A stretch of 64,000 nucleotides of DNA from Ascarosepion bandense (GCA_037127315.1 JBBBDQ010001186.1:1440501-1504500); one strand, 5' to 3'. Shown: positions 41,130 through 51,987, counted from the first letter of the stretch. Notes: generated from the sequence alone by a model not told the origin. A program made the numbers and translations.

Positions 41130-43095
41130 AACATGCATAACTACAAAATCAGCTCACTGAAAAAAAATAGGACATTTCATAAAACACATTAGATGGAAAG
41201 TATTTTACTTCCTCAATAAAAAAAAAAACATCTACAAAACAACAAAAACTTTGGAATTTTTATCAACAAAATGCCCTACCACAGCAGAGTAAACTTATCA
41301 CATTTTAAAATGACATAATAAATTTAATAAACCAACTAGAAACAAAAAAAATAAACAACAAATTCTAAACCCAACTTGAAAAAGATTAAAATATGATAAA
41401 CAACTTACAAAATCTATAAGTACAAGCTGATAAATATTGAAAAAACTACAAAATGACCACTAACAACTACAAAATAGTGCCTGAAAAAGAAATTACCAAG
41501 TTCTACAAAACCATCAACAATAACATGAAAAACAGCATAAAGAAAGAAGCAAAAATCATAACTGATAAATTAAAACTAAACAACAGAATCAAACATCTAC
41601 CGAATGTAAAACTATTCATTAAACTATAAGACCATAAAGATAACTTCTTAAAAAAAACAGCATACAGGCTAATAAACCCCACAAAATTCAACATGGTAAA
41701 AATAAGCATACAAACAGTAGACAAAATATGCTGAAAAACACACTAAAATAAACCAATGGAAAAACACAAAAGAAACAATCAATTTGTTCAACAAAATTAC
41801 CAATAAAGAGGTATGCTCATTCATACAATTAGATATAAAAGATTTCTACCCAACCATCAAAGAACACACACTAAATAATGCACTAAATCTGGCAAAACAA
41901 GATATAAACATTCCAGAAGAAAACCTAAACATTATTAAATACTGCATAAAGTCCATACTACACCATAACAGCAAAATATGGCTAAGAAATAGCAAACACC
42001 AACAACAACAATATCAACAACTTTGACATAACAATAGGAAGCTATGATGGTATGCTTGATAGGCATATACATCATCAACAAACTAACAAAAATTTTCAAC
42101 AAAAAAGATATAGGTTTATACCGAGATGATGAACTAATAATTCTAAGAAACTGCTATGGTAGAAGTACAGAAAATTTGATAAAACAAATTTTAAAAACTC
42201 CTTAACACTCTAGCATTCACAAATGACATAAAAATAAGCCTAAAAATAGTAAATTTCATAGACATAGCACACAACTTAAACAACAATGCATACAAACCAT
42301 GCAGAAAATAAAACAACAACCCCATAATATATCAACAAATATTCCAACCACCCTCATAATGTATTCAGGCACATACTCATATCTATAAACAAAAGGCTAT
42401 CAACAAACTCCAGCAACATAAAAAAATTCAATGAAAACAAAGAAATATATGTTAACATTAAGAAAGAGTTGATACTCAAATAAACTAGAATACCCAAATG
42501 AAGATAAACCAAACAAAAACAATAGAAACAGAAATATATCTGGTTCAACCCATCCTACAATAACACTATACAAACAAAAATAGTAAAAATATTTTTCAAT
42601 AAATTAGAAAAACATTTTCTCAAACACAACAAACTATCAAAAATCATCAATAAAAACATAGTCAAAATCAGTTACAGCTGCTTAGAAAACATGGAGAAAA
42701 TACTCAACAAAATCAATAACAACAACACAAACCAAAAACACAATACAAATAAATTCAACTGCCAAAAATAAGACAATTGTCCACTTAATAATAAAGTCTA
42801 ACTAAAAACATAATATATAAAGTCACTGTGTCAACACTAACACAAACGAAAAGATTTATATAGGAGCAACAGAAATAACTTTCAAAGAAAGATTCAGCAA
42901 TCACAAAACATCATTCAGCACAGAAAAATACAAAAGCAATACAACACTATGAAAATACTTATGGAACCAGAAAGAAAATAACATCAACACTCAAATTAAA
43001 TGGGAAATTGTAGAAAGAGCTCCACCACACAGGAGCAATAGCAAAAACTGAAAATTATGTTTAGAGAAGAAACTAGCAATAATCAGCTTTAAAAA
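41130..43095 (+). pseudogene. Second Penelope-like lineage: reverse transcriptase plus GIY-YIG tail, A-rich and broken
   Basis: The plus strand, across frames, reads YKIVPEKEITKFYKTINNNM, a KLFIKL.DHKDNF block (41610-41640), AYRLINPTKFNM, then FIQLDIKDFYPTIKEHTLNN (41820-41880). Next come NFDITIGSYDGM (about 42020), GLYRDDELIIL (42115-42150; palm YRDD), WFNPSYNNTIQTKI (about 42540), NIVKISYSCLENM, and CPLNNKV. A GIY-YIG part follows (IYIGATEITFKERFSNHKTS, about 42855-42915), then YLWNQKENNINTQIKWEIVE. Family order and motifs fit Penelope-like elements with a C-terminal GIY-YIG nuclease. Very A-rich composition. At least a dozen stops and frame changes make it dead. Confidence 0.8.
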
Positions 43096-43690
43096 TTGAA
43101 GTAAAATATTAAACAAAAGAAACAAAATAATGGGAAAATGTAGACATGCAAACAGATATCAACTTTGTTGTGAAAACAACAACAAAATGAAATAAAATCA
43201 ATACAAAATACCAAACTACAACATATAAATAAAAATATAAATATACAAACACACAATCACAAAAAAACAGAAAATAATATAACAACCACCAAATGGAAAA
43301 AAAAATCATGTAAAAACCCACAAACATAAATACAAGCAAAAACACAAACACTCAACCATGACCTAAAAAGAGGAATCCTTTAAATGGTCATATGCATCAA
43401 CACAGTAAGAAAAAGGTCAAACCAATACAAGAAAAGAGATCAACGTAAATGACAAGTACAAGCCAACTAAAAAGAAATTAAATAGATAAGCAGACATCCA
43501 TTCATGTGGACATTAAAAAGCAATATGAAGAAATCAAACACCTGCACAATAAAAAGAAAATCAACCAACCCCAAATAATACAACATATAAAAGAAATCAA
43601 CACAACAAAAGCAATCAAAAACAATTAACCATCAGCAAACCACTCCTACACCAAAATATCAAATTACAGTATTAAGTGATAAACTTCTCT
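43096..43690. other. A-rich tail, no gene
   Basis: A/C-rich plus strand without frames of note, probably the 3' UTR or debris of the preceding element. Minus-strand Phe/Val-rich frames are composition artefacts. Confidence 0.4.
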
Positions 43691-43694
43691 GCAT

Positions 43695-43697
<3 letters not shown>

Positions 43698-43732
<35 letters not shown>
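43698..43732. repeat. (AT)n microsatellite
   Basis: About 17 TA dinucleotides about 100 bp left of the next inverted-repeat element. Confidence 0.95.
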
Positions 43733-43733
<1 letters not shown>

Positions 43734-43837
43734 CATAGAAAACTTTGTATATTATCCAGGTAAATTCCAATAGAGATGAACTCAAAAGAACTCAGCGTTA
43801 AATTCATTTATTTAGTTTAACAGAGTAATATAATTTA

Positions 43838-44375
43838 GAAAAATATTTGATATACTACAATTTCAATGGGTAATACATATTTCACCGCACATTGATGACC
43901 TGGCAGCTCATCAGACCCAAGTGATACAACAGTTGATTTTCAAAATATTCCCCACAAAAAATTTTATACACAGACACTCACATGTCCATATTTAGAATAA
44001 ACATTTGTAATGGTAATTTACAAAAAATTTCTCACTGATTTAAAAAGAACCCAAATGATAGAAAAAAGAAATAAGAAAGAATAAAGAAAAAATAGATGAT
44101 AGATAAATGTAAAGAAGATAAAAAAAGAAAAGAAATATAAATAAAAAGAAAACGAACAGTATATTGAGAAATAAATGTTAACATCAAGTATCCACATAGC
44201 GTCTGTAGCGACTCGTCTGCTTTCTTAGAAAAACATGATATGGAAATTGAAACATTGAAATTTAGTTTTAATAATAATGAGATATATTTACGTGTTGCCA
44301 GGTCATCATTGTGCGGTGAAATATGTCTTACCCATTTAAATTGTAGCATATCAAAAATTTTTCTAAGAAATATAT
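43838..44375 (-). mobile_element. Non-autonomous inverted-repeat element, copy 2
   Basis: TTTGATATACTACAATTTCA, ATGGGTAATACATATTTCAC and CGCAC on the left are complementary to GTGCGGTGAAATATGTCTTA, CCCATTTAAATTGTAGCATA and TCAAA on the right (about 44316-44356). Arms are about 60 bp. Read on the minus strand, the interior follows copy 1 (16848-17515): AACATTTATTTCTC, a T-rich core, GGACATGTGAGTGTCTGTG, and ATCACTTGGGTCTGATGAGC. (AT)n lies just outside the right end (44370-44391). No coding capacity. Confidence 0.8.
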
Positions 44376-44391
44376 ATATATATATATATAT
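44370..44391. repeat. (AT)n microsatellite
   Basis: About 11 TA dinucleotides at the edge of the inverted-repeat element. Confidence 0.9.
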
Positions 44392-44399
44392 TGATGAGT

Positions 44400-45600
44400 C
44401 AAAATATTATGTTTAGATTATGAGTCAAAATATTATGATCAGAGATGAGAATTCAATGATTTAACTCTGTTTTATATACACTTTCATATAAGATACCATT
44501 TTAAAATATTGCTATCTGTAACAAGACAAAAATATACAGGTTATTAGTGCAAACATTCAATCTTTATTAGAATCAGTCCCTAATGTGATGGGTCAATATA
44601 ATAAAATATGTAATATTACTTTTATAAGCAGGTAGGCCTAACATAAATACTTCATTTTGATGTGTTGAATGTTACAGCTCTGAATTTCACTCACTTTGAC
44701 AAAAGTGAAACTGTTATGGCTTGGCCAAAGAATTATTATTTTCACATTTCATTGCATTGAATGCTGATAAGTAGTCCAATTTGAGAAGTGAATAAAATGT
44801 TCCTGTAATGAATGAGCCAACTAAGGAGCTATACTGGCACAAACTGCAGATATCTATAATTAGTACATTGATCCTTCTTATATGTGAAGCTGTGTTGCTG
44901 CAGACTAATCAGAAAATCAGTGCTAATCAATGTCTGTTTCTGAAAGTGTCTTCAACAAGCACATATATCAAAATTTGACGTTCTATCAATTTCTCACTAT
45001 GCTAGATTTTGCTGCTACTGTGATGGAGTTACTAACCCTATTCCCAACCAGTTTTGAATTTAAAGTTGACAATCAAAGCCAGTCTGCCCTGCTGTAAATC
45101 CCTAGCTGGAAATAAAGAGATACATTCATACATTCCAAGAGGATTCTGAAAAAGCAAGCAGTGATCATGGTTAAAATTTGAGCTCTGCACACTTATTCCA
45201 CTTGACAATAACCACTATATAGTTTATCTTTAATTTTTTAAAATGCAAATTATGTTACAAATATTATGATAATGTTGATAATATAATAGTTTTAAATAAG
45301 TATAACTGTTTAATTCTGTTCAGTTTAATGTGAACCCATATTTAAAACTAGTTTATGATTTTTGATTCATCATCTGGTAATGTTACACAGTAATAATATC
45401 CTGGAGGCAAAATCATTAAACTTTTCATTCAGTCTTGTCAACTTGTTCACACCTGCCAGCAAACTACCCAAGCTTCAGTCCCAATGAGCATATTTATGGC
45501 ATTTAATGGGGTAACAAGTACACTTTCATGTTACAAATTTGCTTTTAATATATTGCCACCAGATGCCTGGAAAGTTTCTCTGGAATTCATGCCTGATTGA
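44400..45600. other. AT-rich stretch without recognised gene
   Basis: 45040-45200 (CCAACCAGTTTTGAATTTAA, CAGTCTGCCCTGCTGTAAAT, TTTGAGCTCTGCACAC) faintly follows the minus-strand SINE body and may be an old copy. Nothing else recognised. Confidence 0.4.
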
Positions 45601-45614
45601 GTCAGCACTGTTTT

Positions 45615-45900
45615 TTCAGTAACATAAAAGACCAATACCATATTAGACAAATACTTATAATAGTTTAGATTATCAGTATATTAAAAAAAATAATGTAATT
45701 ATTATGCTTATCATTAGTGTAATTATATTATTATGCCTATTATGTAATTATAATTAAGTATGCTTATAATAATTGACAAATTTGAAAGATTATGATGTCA
45801 ATTTGGGTAAGAGCTATTTTTCTGTTACATAGAAGACAATACCATCTTAAACAAATGCTTATAATATTTTGGATTATCAGTTTATTAAGAAAAATGAGCA
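45615..45900 (+). repeat. Imperfect direct repeat, 206-bp offset
   Basis: AGTAACATAAAAGACCAATA, CCATATTAGACAAATACTTA and GGATTATCAG-type sequence at 45617-45690 recurs as GTTACATAGAAGACAATACC and ATCTTAAACAAATGCTTATA at 45824-45895. Origin unknown. Confidence 0.65.
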
Positions 45901-46700
45901 AAAAAAACAAAAAAAACAAAAAGCTCACTAAAACTGCACAGGCAAATTTAGCAGATACTGTTAGTGTAGAATCTTCTACATATAGAAAATCAGCCTTCTT
46001 GATGGCAACTACTTTATATTGTAATTTCCCTTGGTCCTTATGGTTGGGCAATCAATAAATATCATGGAAAAACTGTCTTGTTGATAGCTTTTCATGAACT
46101 CTGCCACAAAAACTCATCAGGAGAATGATGTATACTTTTCTCACAGGTATTTGCACAAAGGAAACTGGAAATCACAAAACAATTTTAACCATGTGCCAAT
46201 TTTCAGAATTGCAATCAACTGCACCAATTGCAATCACCTGCTTCTGTAGGCAAGAAGGAATAAATGATGTCATTCATGCCACCCCCTTTAGTAATAAATA
46301 GGTACTAATTACTGATCAGAAACATTTGACTGTGAGCCAATAAAATCTTTGATCTCAAATCAAACAAATCAGCTTGTTGAATGATCCCTGTTTTCAAAGA
46401 GAAAGACAAGAGAAAACCAGAAAGAAATTTGGCAGCTAGGGAAAGGCTGAATAGACTAAATGAACAGATTAGGTGCTTTTGATCCCCAACATTTTAAGGA
46501 TGGCTATTCAGTGGCCTTACTTTGTAAATTACTATTTTCAATAATAGATACAAATGAAATTAAATAGAATTACACAAACAATGGTACTTATTTAAAATCA
46601 TTACATCATCAATAATATCAGAATATCTGTAACATAATTAGCATTTTCAAAAATTAAAGATAGAATAGTATTTTTAAGTATGTACATGTGATGAGGAAGT
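45901..46700. other. No feature recognised
   Basis: An 88-aa plus frame (45792-46058) begins in the direct repeat and has a Lys-rich run from an AAAAAACA tract; no domain. 46090-46290 may include an old SINE (TTTTCTCACAGGTATTTGCA, CTGGAAATCAC). Confidence 0.35.
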
Positions 46701-46701
46701 G

Positions 46702-46703
<2 letters not shown>

Positions 46704-46733
<30 letters not shown>
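46704..46733. repeat. (AT)n microsatellite
   Basis: About 15 TA dinucleotides. Confidence 0.95.
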
Positions 46734-46736
<3 letters not shown>

Positions 46737-46829
46737 TATGCATGCATGTTTCTATGTGCATATACAAATATTTTGAAAAACCAAGTAAATATAAATATGG
46801 AAAACTCCATGAATCTGAATTTCATCCTC

Positions 46830-47050
46830 TGATGGTTGCTTCTTGTCATGGTGTAGGGGCTTGTGCAGTCCAATGACTCTGAGAGTGATGCCACCAGGAG
46901 TTCAAAACTCCTGGTAGGGTCACCTTTGGTGGCCAGATCAAAGATGTGTTAAAAACCCAAAGAACCTAATGGTTGAACAAGCAGCTGATCATTATGACAG
47001 TTGAACTAGCAAATGATGACAGCTATATCTTGTGAACATGTTACAGAAGG
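46830..47050 (+). repeat. Hairpin-containing repeat fragment
   Basis: CCAGGAGTTCAAAACTCCTG then GTAGGGTCACCTTTGGTGGC: a perfect 8-bp stem with short loop (46890-46912) is followed by a second small stem (CACC/GGTG). The order resembles a structured interspersed repeat, but no other copy lies in this window. Confidence 0.4.
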
Positions 47051-47299
47051 TGCCACTCAAAATTATAGCCTCTGTTAGCAGCAGTTTGTAGCAGTTTAAT
47101 ATCTGGATTGTACATGTCTCATTCCATGTGTCATGGAGGAATGTTATGAAATCAAATGTTTGGATCATTTCCTGATAAGCTGAGGTCTACCTTAAACAAA
47201 TTCACACCATCAACACTTTCTTCTATTCAGCAACAATGATGATACATATGTGGGTAGCATAATATTTTCTAGCAGTGTGGAAAATATAATCAGAATGGT

Positions 47300-47450
47300 A
47301 AATGCAAATTCCACCCAGTTTATTGTGTTTATTTTGCACTAATACCTTTTCAAAAAATGTCAAACAATTTACTCCTCTAGCTATGGGTTAAAAAATATGG
47401 TAGTCTGAATTCTTCGGATTTGATGGAAGCCAGTCAAAACATAGTAAGAA
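47300..47450 (+). mobile_element. Very degraded SINE body
   Basis: TTTACTCCTCTAGCTATGGG, TTAAAAAATATGGTAGTCTG and GAAGCCAGTC follow the TATGGGTAAATAATAGGACAG ... CCAGTC order of the SINE at 49631. Poorly supported at its ends. Confidence 0.5.
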
Positions 47451-47984
47451 AAAGTCAATTCACCTTGAAACTACTTCCCACCCAGAGAAGAAACAAGACA
47501 TCATTATAGCTACCCCTTTATACCTACTTTATACACCTGGTGGACATTATGAGAAATCCCCTGGCAGACAAGGTAGATTAAATCCACATATTAACCTAAA
47601 TAATGTGTAGAAAAATCACTTTACATATTTAATTTCAGTGATTATTTACCTAGTGATTTAGAAAAGTAGTTTTATCTATGTTACTTTTAACATAACATCT
47701 CTACTAATCTCCTCACCAGTTTAAATATAAGAGATCATAATTATGATTTATTTATAGTATTATCTTTTGTTACTTGTAATTTGTTTTAGTTAATCAGTTC
47801 TCCAACCTTCACCAAATATCTGTGAACACCAGAGGATTTTTTAATGCAACACTTTATTTTCATTCATTGGATATGCTGTTTCAATCACTTGTTTAACAAA
47901 TACTTGTGCTCTTCTTAAAGGCAGAGCTCAGTACATTGCTCTTTCATGTTACATGTGACAAGCACATCTTTAAAGTCATTTTAT

Positions 47985-48225
47985 TCAAATTTTGCAGTCA
48001 CAATGACTTGTGATTTTATGTTAGCGCTGCCATGAATAGCCTCCAAAGTTTTATCAACCTAATTTCACTTACAAGGTTTGGGTCAGCTCATTGCACAGTT
48101 TTTGGGTACTTTTCAATAATGCTGTTTGATGGAATCTTTTTATCAGGTTGAAACAATCAAGAATTCAACTCTTTAAAAAAGAAATCAGTGCTGATGAGAT
48201 TCAACCCCAAGTATCATAATCAGAA
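47985..48225 (+). repeat. Interspersed repeat, copy 1 of 2
   Basis: TTATCAACCTAATTTCACTT, CAGGTTGAAACAATCAAGAA, TTCAACTCTTTAAAAAAGAA and GAGATTCAACCCCAAG match in order TTGTCTACCTAATTTCACTA, AGGTTAATATTATCAAGAAT, CCTTCCTTAAAAAATCC and AGATCCAATCCCAGG at 49942-50097. Unidentified family. Confidence 0.65.
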
Positions 48226-48254
48226 CATTAGCCTTATAACAACTGGACTGCACA

Positions 48255-48291
48255 TGTACACACACACACACACACATTATATATATATATT
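48255..48291. repeat. (CA)n (TA)n microsatellite
   Basis: About 10 CA followed by 7 TA dinucleotides, directly before a palindromic element. Confidence 0.9.
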
Positions 48292-48296
48292 AGAGA

Positions 48297-48403
48297 AAAT
48301 CCTGAATATTAACGAAATGCTTTTAACAACCAACATATTGAAATTATTTGAAATAATTTCAATATGTTGTTTGTTAAAACCATTTCGTTAATCTTCAGGA
48401 TTT
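48297..48403. repeat. 107-bp palindromic (hairpin) element
   Basis: AAATCCTGAATATTAACGAA ... AACATATTGAAATTATT (48297-48348) is complementary to AATAATTTCAATATGTTGTT ... TTCGTTAATCTTCAGGATTT (48352-48403), with only a few mismatches and a 3-nt loop. No coding potential; a miniature fold-back or a fused pair of ends. Confidence 0.9.
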
Positions 48404-48525
48404 TTCGTAACATTGTATGTTTACATTTGTTGACATTACTATACATTTCAGAGCAGAGATGGTTATTTGCGTAGAATTGAAAATTGTGTTATATAGGTAT
48501 GATTTGACTTCATTTAGACTATGGT

Positions 48526-48620
48526 ATCATTCATGGTCGAGAGGTCTAAGATGCGCCAGATCAATTGGCGGCTTCCCCTATGTTGATGAGGGTTGCAGGT
48601 TCAAATCCTGCTGAATGATA
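48526..48620 (+). tRNA. Type II tRNA-like gene (Leu-like), anticodon uncertain
   Basis: A complete cloverleaf can be drawn. The acceptor stem ATCATTC/GAATGAT (48526-48532, 48613-48619) extends to 10 pairs with flanking GT/AC and A/T. The D-arm includes A box TGGTCGAGAGG (48534-48544). The anticodon stem CGCCA/TGGCG (48554-48558, 48566-48570) has loop GATCAAT. A long variable arm pairs CCCT/AGGG, and the T-arm GCAGG-TTCAAAT-CCTGC (48595-48611) holds B box GGTTCAAATCC. A T5 run at 48625-48629 could end Pol III transcription. The D/anticodon region resembles tRNA-Leu (GGTCTAAG, CGCCAGA). Position 33 is A rather than T, and strict geometry gives TCA while homology suggests CAA, so function is doubtful. 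It could be a pseudogene or a retroposed tRNA. Confidence 0.6.
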
Positions 48621-48745
48621 CACATTTTTGTAACAAAAATTTATCGTAAATAATCAGACCGGTAGAAACAAATATACCGTTTGATTAAAAACAGATTATC
48701 TACTCAAATACAAGTATCAATTAAAAAATAATGTTCAAACAAATA

Positions 48746-48750
<5 letters not shown>

Positions 48751-48783
<33 letters not shown>
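48751..48783. repeat. (AT)n microsatellite
   Basis: About 16 TA dinucleotides at the ribozyme end of SINE copy E. Confidence 0.95.
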
Positions 48784-48785
<2 letters not shown>

Positions 48786-48788
<3 letters not shown>

Positions 48789-49086
48789 TATAGTCATCCA
48801 CAGACAGATCTGTTTTGCTGTATCACAGCTCATCAGTACAGTTAGACTGCAATTGCTTTTTTACCCAGGATTGAAACCCAACCAAATTGGCGTCAGTCGG
48901 CTATTCTACCTCTGGGCTACGAGTGTTCAGTGGAAGAAGGCAGACTTTTTAGCGCATATATCATTATACACGTGCCAATAGCCATAGTGCTCTAATTCAT
49001 TATTGAATGAGCGATGTGTATATGCCGGAGTAGCTATTGTTTTCAAAGTCTCTCATTCTTCCAGAGTACTCAATCAGGGTGTGAGA

Positions 49087-49095
<9 letters not shown>
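48786..49095 (-). mobile_element. Hammerhead-bearing SINE, copy E (full unit)
   Basis: On the minus strand: TGCTCTCACACCCTGATTGA (from 49091), body with GAGAGACTTTGAAAACAATA and GCATATACACATCGCTCATT, A box TAGCCCAGAGG (48919-48909), B box GGTTTCAATCC (48878-48868), CTGGGTAAAAAAGCAATTGC, and hammerhead (48848-48792). Flanked by (AT)n on both sides. About 300 nt from start to cleavage site, matching copies A and C. Pol III boxes are well kept. Confidence 0.85.
48792..48848 (-). ncRNA. Hammerhead motif, copy E (G12 lost)
   Basis: Minus-strand CTGATGA, perfect stem II GCTGT/ACAGC, and GTC cleavage triplet. Stem I has AGTC/GACT outside and CTGTA/TGTGG inside, held by G-U pairs. GAAA is AAAA at 48815-48812 through a CpG-to-CpA change. 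The fold is intact but the catalytic guanine is gone. Confidence 0.75.

Positions 49096-49142
<47 letters not shown>
49088..49142. repeat. (AT)n microsatellite
   Basis: About 27 TA dinucleotides at the 5' edge of SINE copy E. Confidence 0.95.
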
Positions 49143-49147
<5 letters not shown>

Positions 49148-49627
49148 TAGTATAAAATATAATATAATAATAGAGCTTAAAAGGTGGTCTGTTTCTTTTA
49201 GCTCCTGTACTTCTAGACTGCTAGAAAAGATAATTTTCTATTTTAACCACCTAAATGCAGTTTGATGAGCTTCAGGAAATTGCATGACTATTGTCAAATG
49301 TGAAATTTACCTAATAAAAGATGAAAAACAGACCATTACATTCAAAGCATTAGAAATGATGATACAAGTTCAAATAAATCCTGATACTATATTTCAGAAC
49401 TGTCAAAAACTAAATGTCGGACACACTGAAATATCATGTTAAAAGTAATAAACATGAAGATACTGTTGGACTTTGTCAGGTCAAACAGCAATTTTAGGAA
49501 ATTTTCTGTCCCTTGATTCTAATGGTATGCCACTTGATCCTAACAATCTGTAACTTGATCCAAGTGATCTATCACTTGATCCTGATAACTTGGGACTTTG
49601 TACTAGCACTACCATCGACAGAATGTG

Positions 49628-49918
49628 TGTTGTGGTGCAGTGGATATTGACTTGGAATGACAAATCAGGGATCCAAGTTCAAATTCCAGTTCAATTCCTT
49701 GCATTCACTTACACACAAAGGTATTAATCGTTCTCTTCCCTTCAGTTATAGGTTAAATAATAGGACAGTTTGGGTTTTATAGCCTTGGCCAGCAACCAGT
49801 CTACTGCAGAAAGCAATGGCAACCTACTGCAGGATAATCTTCTGCCCAGTCAGTCATGTCTCTTTTGAGATATGATTGGCCAAGCATGTATTACATATGG
49901 CACTTAACTGACTAACTA
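49628..49918 (+). mobile_element. tRNA-derived SINE, plus strand
   Basis: A box TGGTGCAGTGG (49633-49643) and B box region AAGTTCAAATTCC, then TTCAGTTATAGGTTAAATAA, TAGGACAGTTTGGGTTTTAT, GGCCAGCAACCAGTCTACTG, CCCAGTCAGTCATGTCTCTT and GGCACTTAACTGACTAACTA. Same family as 15605-15935, with fewer CpGs, as expected of an older copy. No poly(A) tail. Confidence 0.85.
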
Positions 49919-49924
49919 CCATCA

Positions 49925-50110
49925 ACAGATTCCAAAAAGTTTTGTCTACCTAATTTCACTAACATAAACAATTTGTCATATAATTTTCAGGCATTTCCCA
50001 GTAGTGTCAAATGATGGGACTGTCTTTCCAGGTTAATATTATCAAGAATTCCCTTCCTTAAAAAATCCATCCTGATTAGATCCAATCCCAGGTTTCATGG
50101 TATTTCATTG
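49925..50110 (+). repeat. Interspersed repeat, copy 2 of 2
   Basis: Matches 47985-48225 in order. It sits directly behind the SINE, so the SINE may have inserted at its edge. Confidence 0.6.
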
Positions 50111-50604
50111 AATAATATAAACATATTCTTCTTATTTTTATACTAATAGTTTCTGGTTGTTTAATCAGTTTCTGAATGTTAAGATGAAATTCATCAAGAA
50201 AGGTACTGTAATTTTTTAATATAGCAACATCATATTAAAGTGCATATAATATAAAATCCCAATTGACATTTTTACCAAATCCCAGTCCTCTTATATTGAA
50301 ATGCTTGTTTTGTAAAAAAAAAATGGATAAATTATAAAATAACTTTAACAGGGTGCATTCAAACATATTTTTAAAATCACTACCACAATGGAATGCAGAT
50401 GTTATAAGTTTGTCTTTATAATTTACACCTGAAGATAATCTTAGAAAAGTTCAAAAATATTTAGGGTAAAAAAATAACTATGGCACCTTCTTTGATGAAT
50501 TTCATTACACATTACAACATAAAGAAACTGATTAGACAATTGAAAAGGATCAGTATAAAAATAAGTAGATACAATATATGTCAATGTTATGAAGATATGC
50601 TGCA

Positions 50605-50631
50605 TATATATATATATATATATATATATAA
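50605..50631. repeat. (AT)n microsatellite
   Basis: About 13 TA dinucleotides. Confidence 0.95.
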
Positions 50632-50639
50632 GTAAATGG

Positions 50640-51935
50640 CTTTCACTTAGCTGATTGATATTGCCTTCAGCATCCTGACTTCAGAGTTTTGTAAATGGAC
50701 CTTCAGGGAACCACTCTATCCACTCATCAGGGGTTATAAGAATTTGATTGCTTATACTTCTCAATTTTTCTTTTTTAGAAACACTTTTCATTGGTGCAAG
50801 TTTTTTTCATAGTGTATGTGTGCATGTGTGCATTTCTGTGCATGTGCCACTGCACCTGTCTGCAGATATGTAAGTATATATAGAATGTTGTGATTATTTG
50901 TCTTTTTAACTGTCTTTTTCACTTTATACTCACTCCTTATTAGTTTTTTACCTTTTTTCTCTTTTTCAACTTTTCTTTCAATTGTAGCTGTTTGACTTCT
51001 GGTTTTTCAGACATATTTTAAAATGAAATTAAATATTTTAAATGAACAATTTCAAACAATAAATGGTAAAAACAATTAAAAAATAATTACATAAAAAATG
51101 ATAAGTTTTTATCAAATAAAATTTATTTTCATCTTTTTTCTTTCAAATTGAACTTTTATGTAATGACCTTTTAACCAAAAATCACTTGAAAAGTTATATT
51201 CTTCAACATGGATACAGATGATCATGGTGAACACAAGCATACACATTATTTTGTTGACTCTCATAAATTCATAGAAAGGATAGAGAAATATGCTTTTACC
51301 AATAAAAAAGAAGTAATAATAGATTTTGTATAAAAGCTTTCCCATGCAGATAAAACAGAGTATTTTTATTTTATAATAAAGAATGAAAAAATTTCAGCAA
51401 ATCAGTTTATCGTTTTGTCACCTCATAGGAACCAGAAAATGAAACAGAGATATAAATCTTATTTGCATCTCTTTAGAGATTTTTTTAATAAGAACGGTTA
51501 TTTCCATTCATCAAAAAAGTTCATCTTTTAGACGTGTTCTCTTTGCACATTAAAGTTTCTTTCTTTATGATCACTTTTCCATCATCTATATCATGATTTT
51601 AATATCTATTATTTAGTCTTTCATAACCCAACTGTTTTATTGATCATTTATTATATTCTAGCCTCTCTCTGTCTAGAAATACTCCCACAAATGAGTGAAA
51701 GAAGAAGAAAAAGAAATTAAACGCTGTTTTAGCCATTATTATTATTATTTTTAATCTCTTGGGGAATATTCGAATTCTTTTTTGTTTCTATCTTTTCTTA
51801 ATATCTTTTGATTATTAATCTTTAACAAAAATTATACTAGCTCATTCCTTTAACTGAAATATTATCTCTCTCTATGTTAATATCTTCTCTCTCTTTTTCT
51901 TTCTTTCGTGCACAAATATAATGCAATATTATATA
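50640..51935. other. AT-rich stretch without recognised gene
   Basis: 50640-50760 has short stems (CCTTCAGGGAACC, CACTCATCAGGGG) like a Penelope-type tail, but no frame. The 77-aa minus frame at 51112-51345 has no recognisable domain. CT-rich near 51860-51910. Confidence 0.4.

Positions 51936-51938
<3 letters not shown>

Positions 51939-51985
<47 letters not shown>
51939..51985. repeat. (GT)n microsatellite
   Basis: About 20 GT dinucleotides followed by TATATATA. Confidence 0.95.

Positions 51986-51987
<2 letters not shown>

Noticed and set aside
48184..48225. CTGATGAG near 48190 as a further hammerhead
   Set aside because: No stem II, no GAAA and no cleavage triplet follow; it is part of an unrelated repeat.
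48526..48620. Selenocysteine tRNA, because the anticodon loop reads TCA and the acceptor helix is long
   Set aside because: The D-arm and A box are Leu-like, the T-stem has five pairs and the base before the anticodon is A; too little supports tRNA-Sec.
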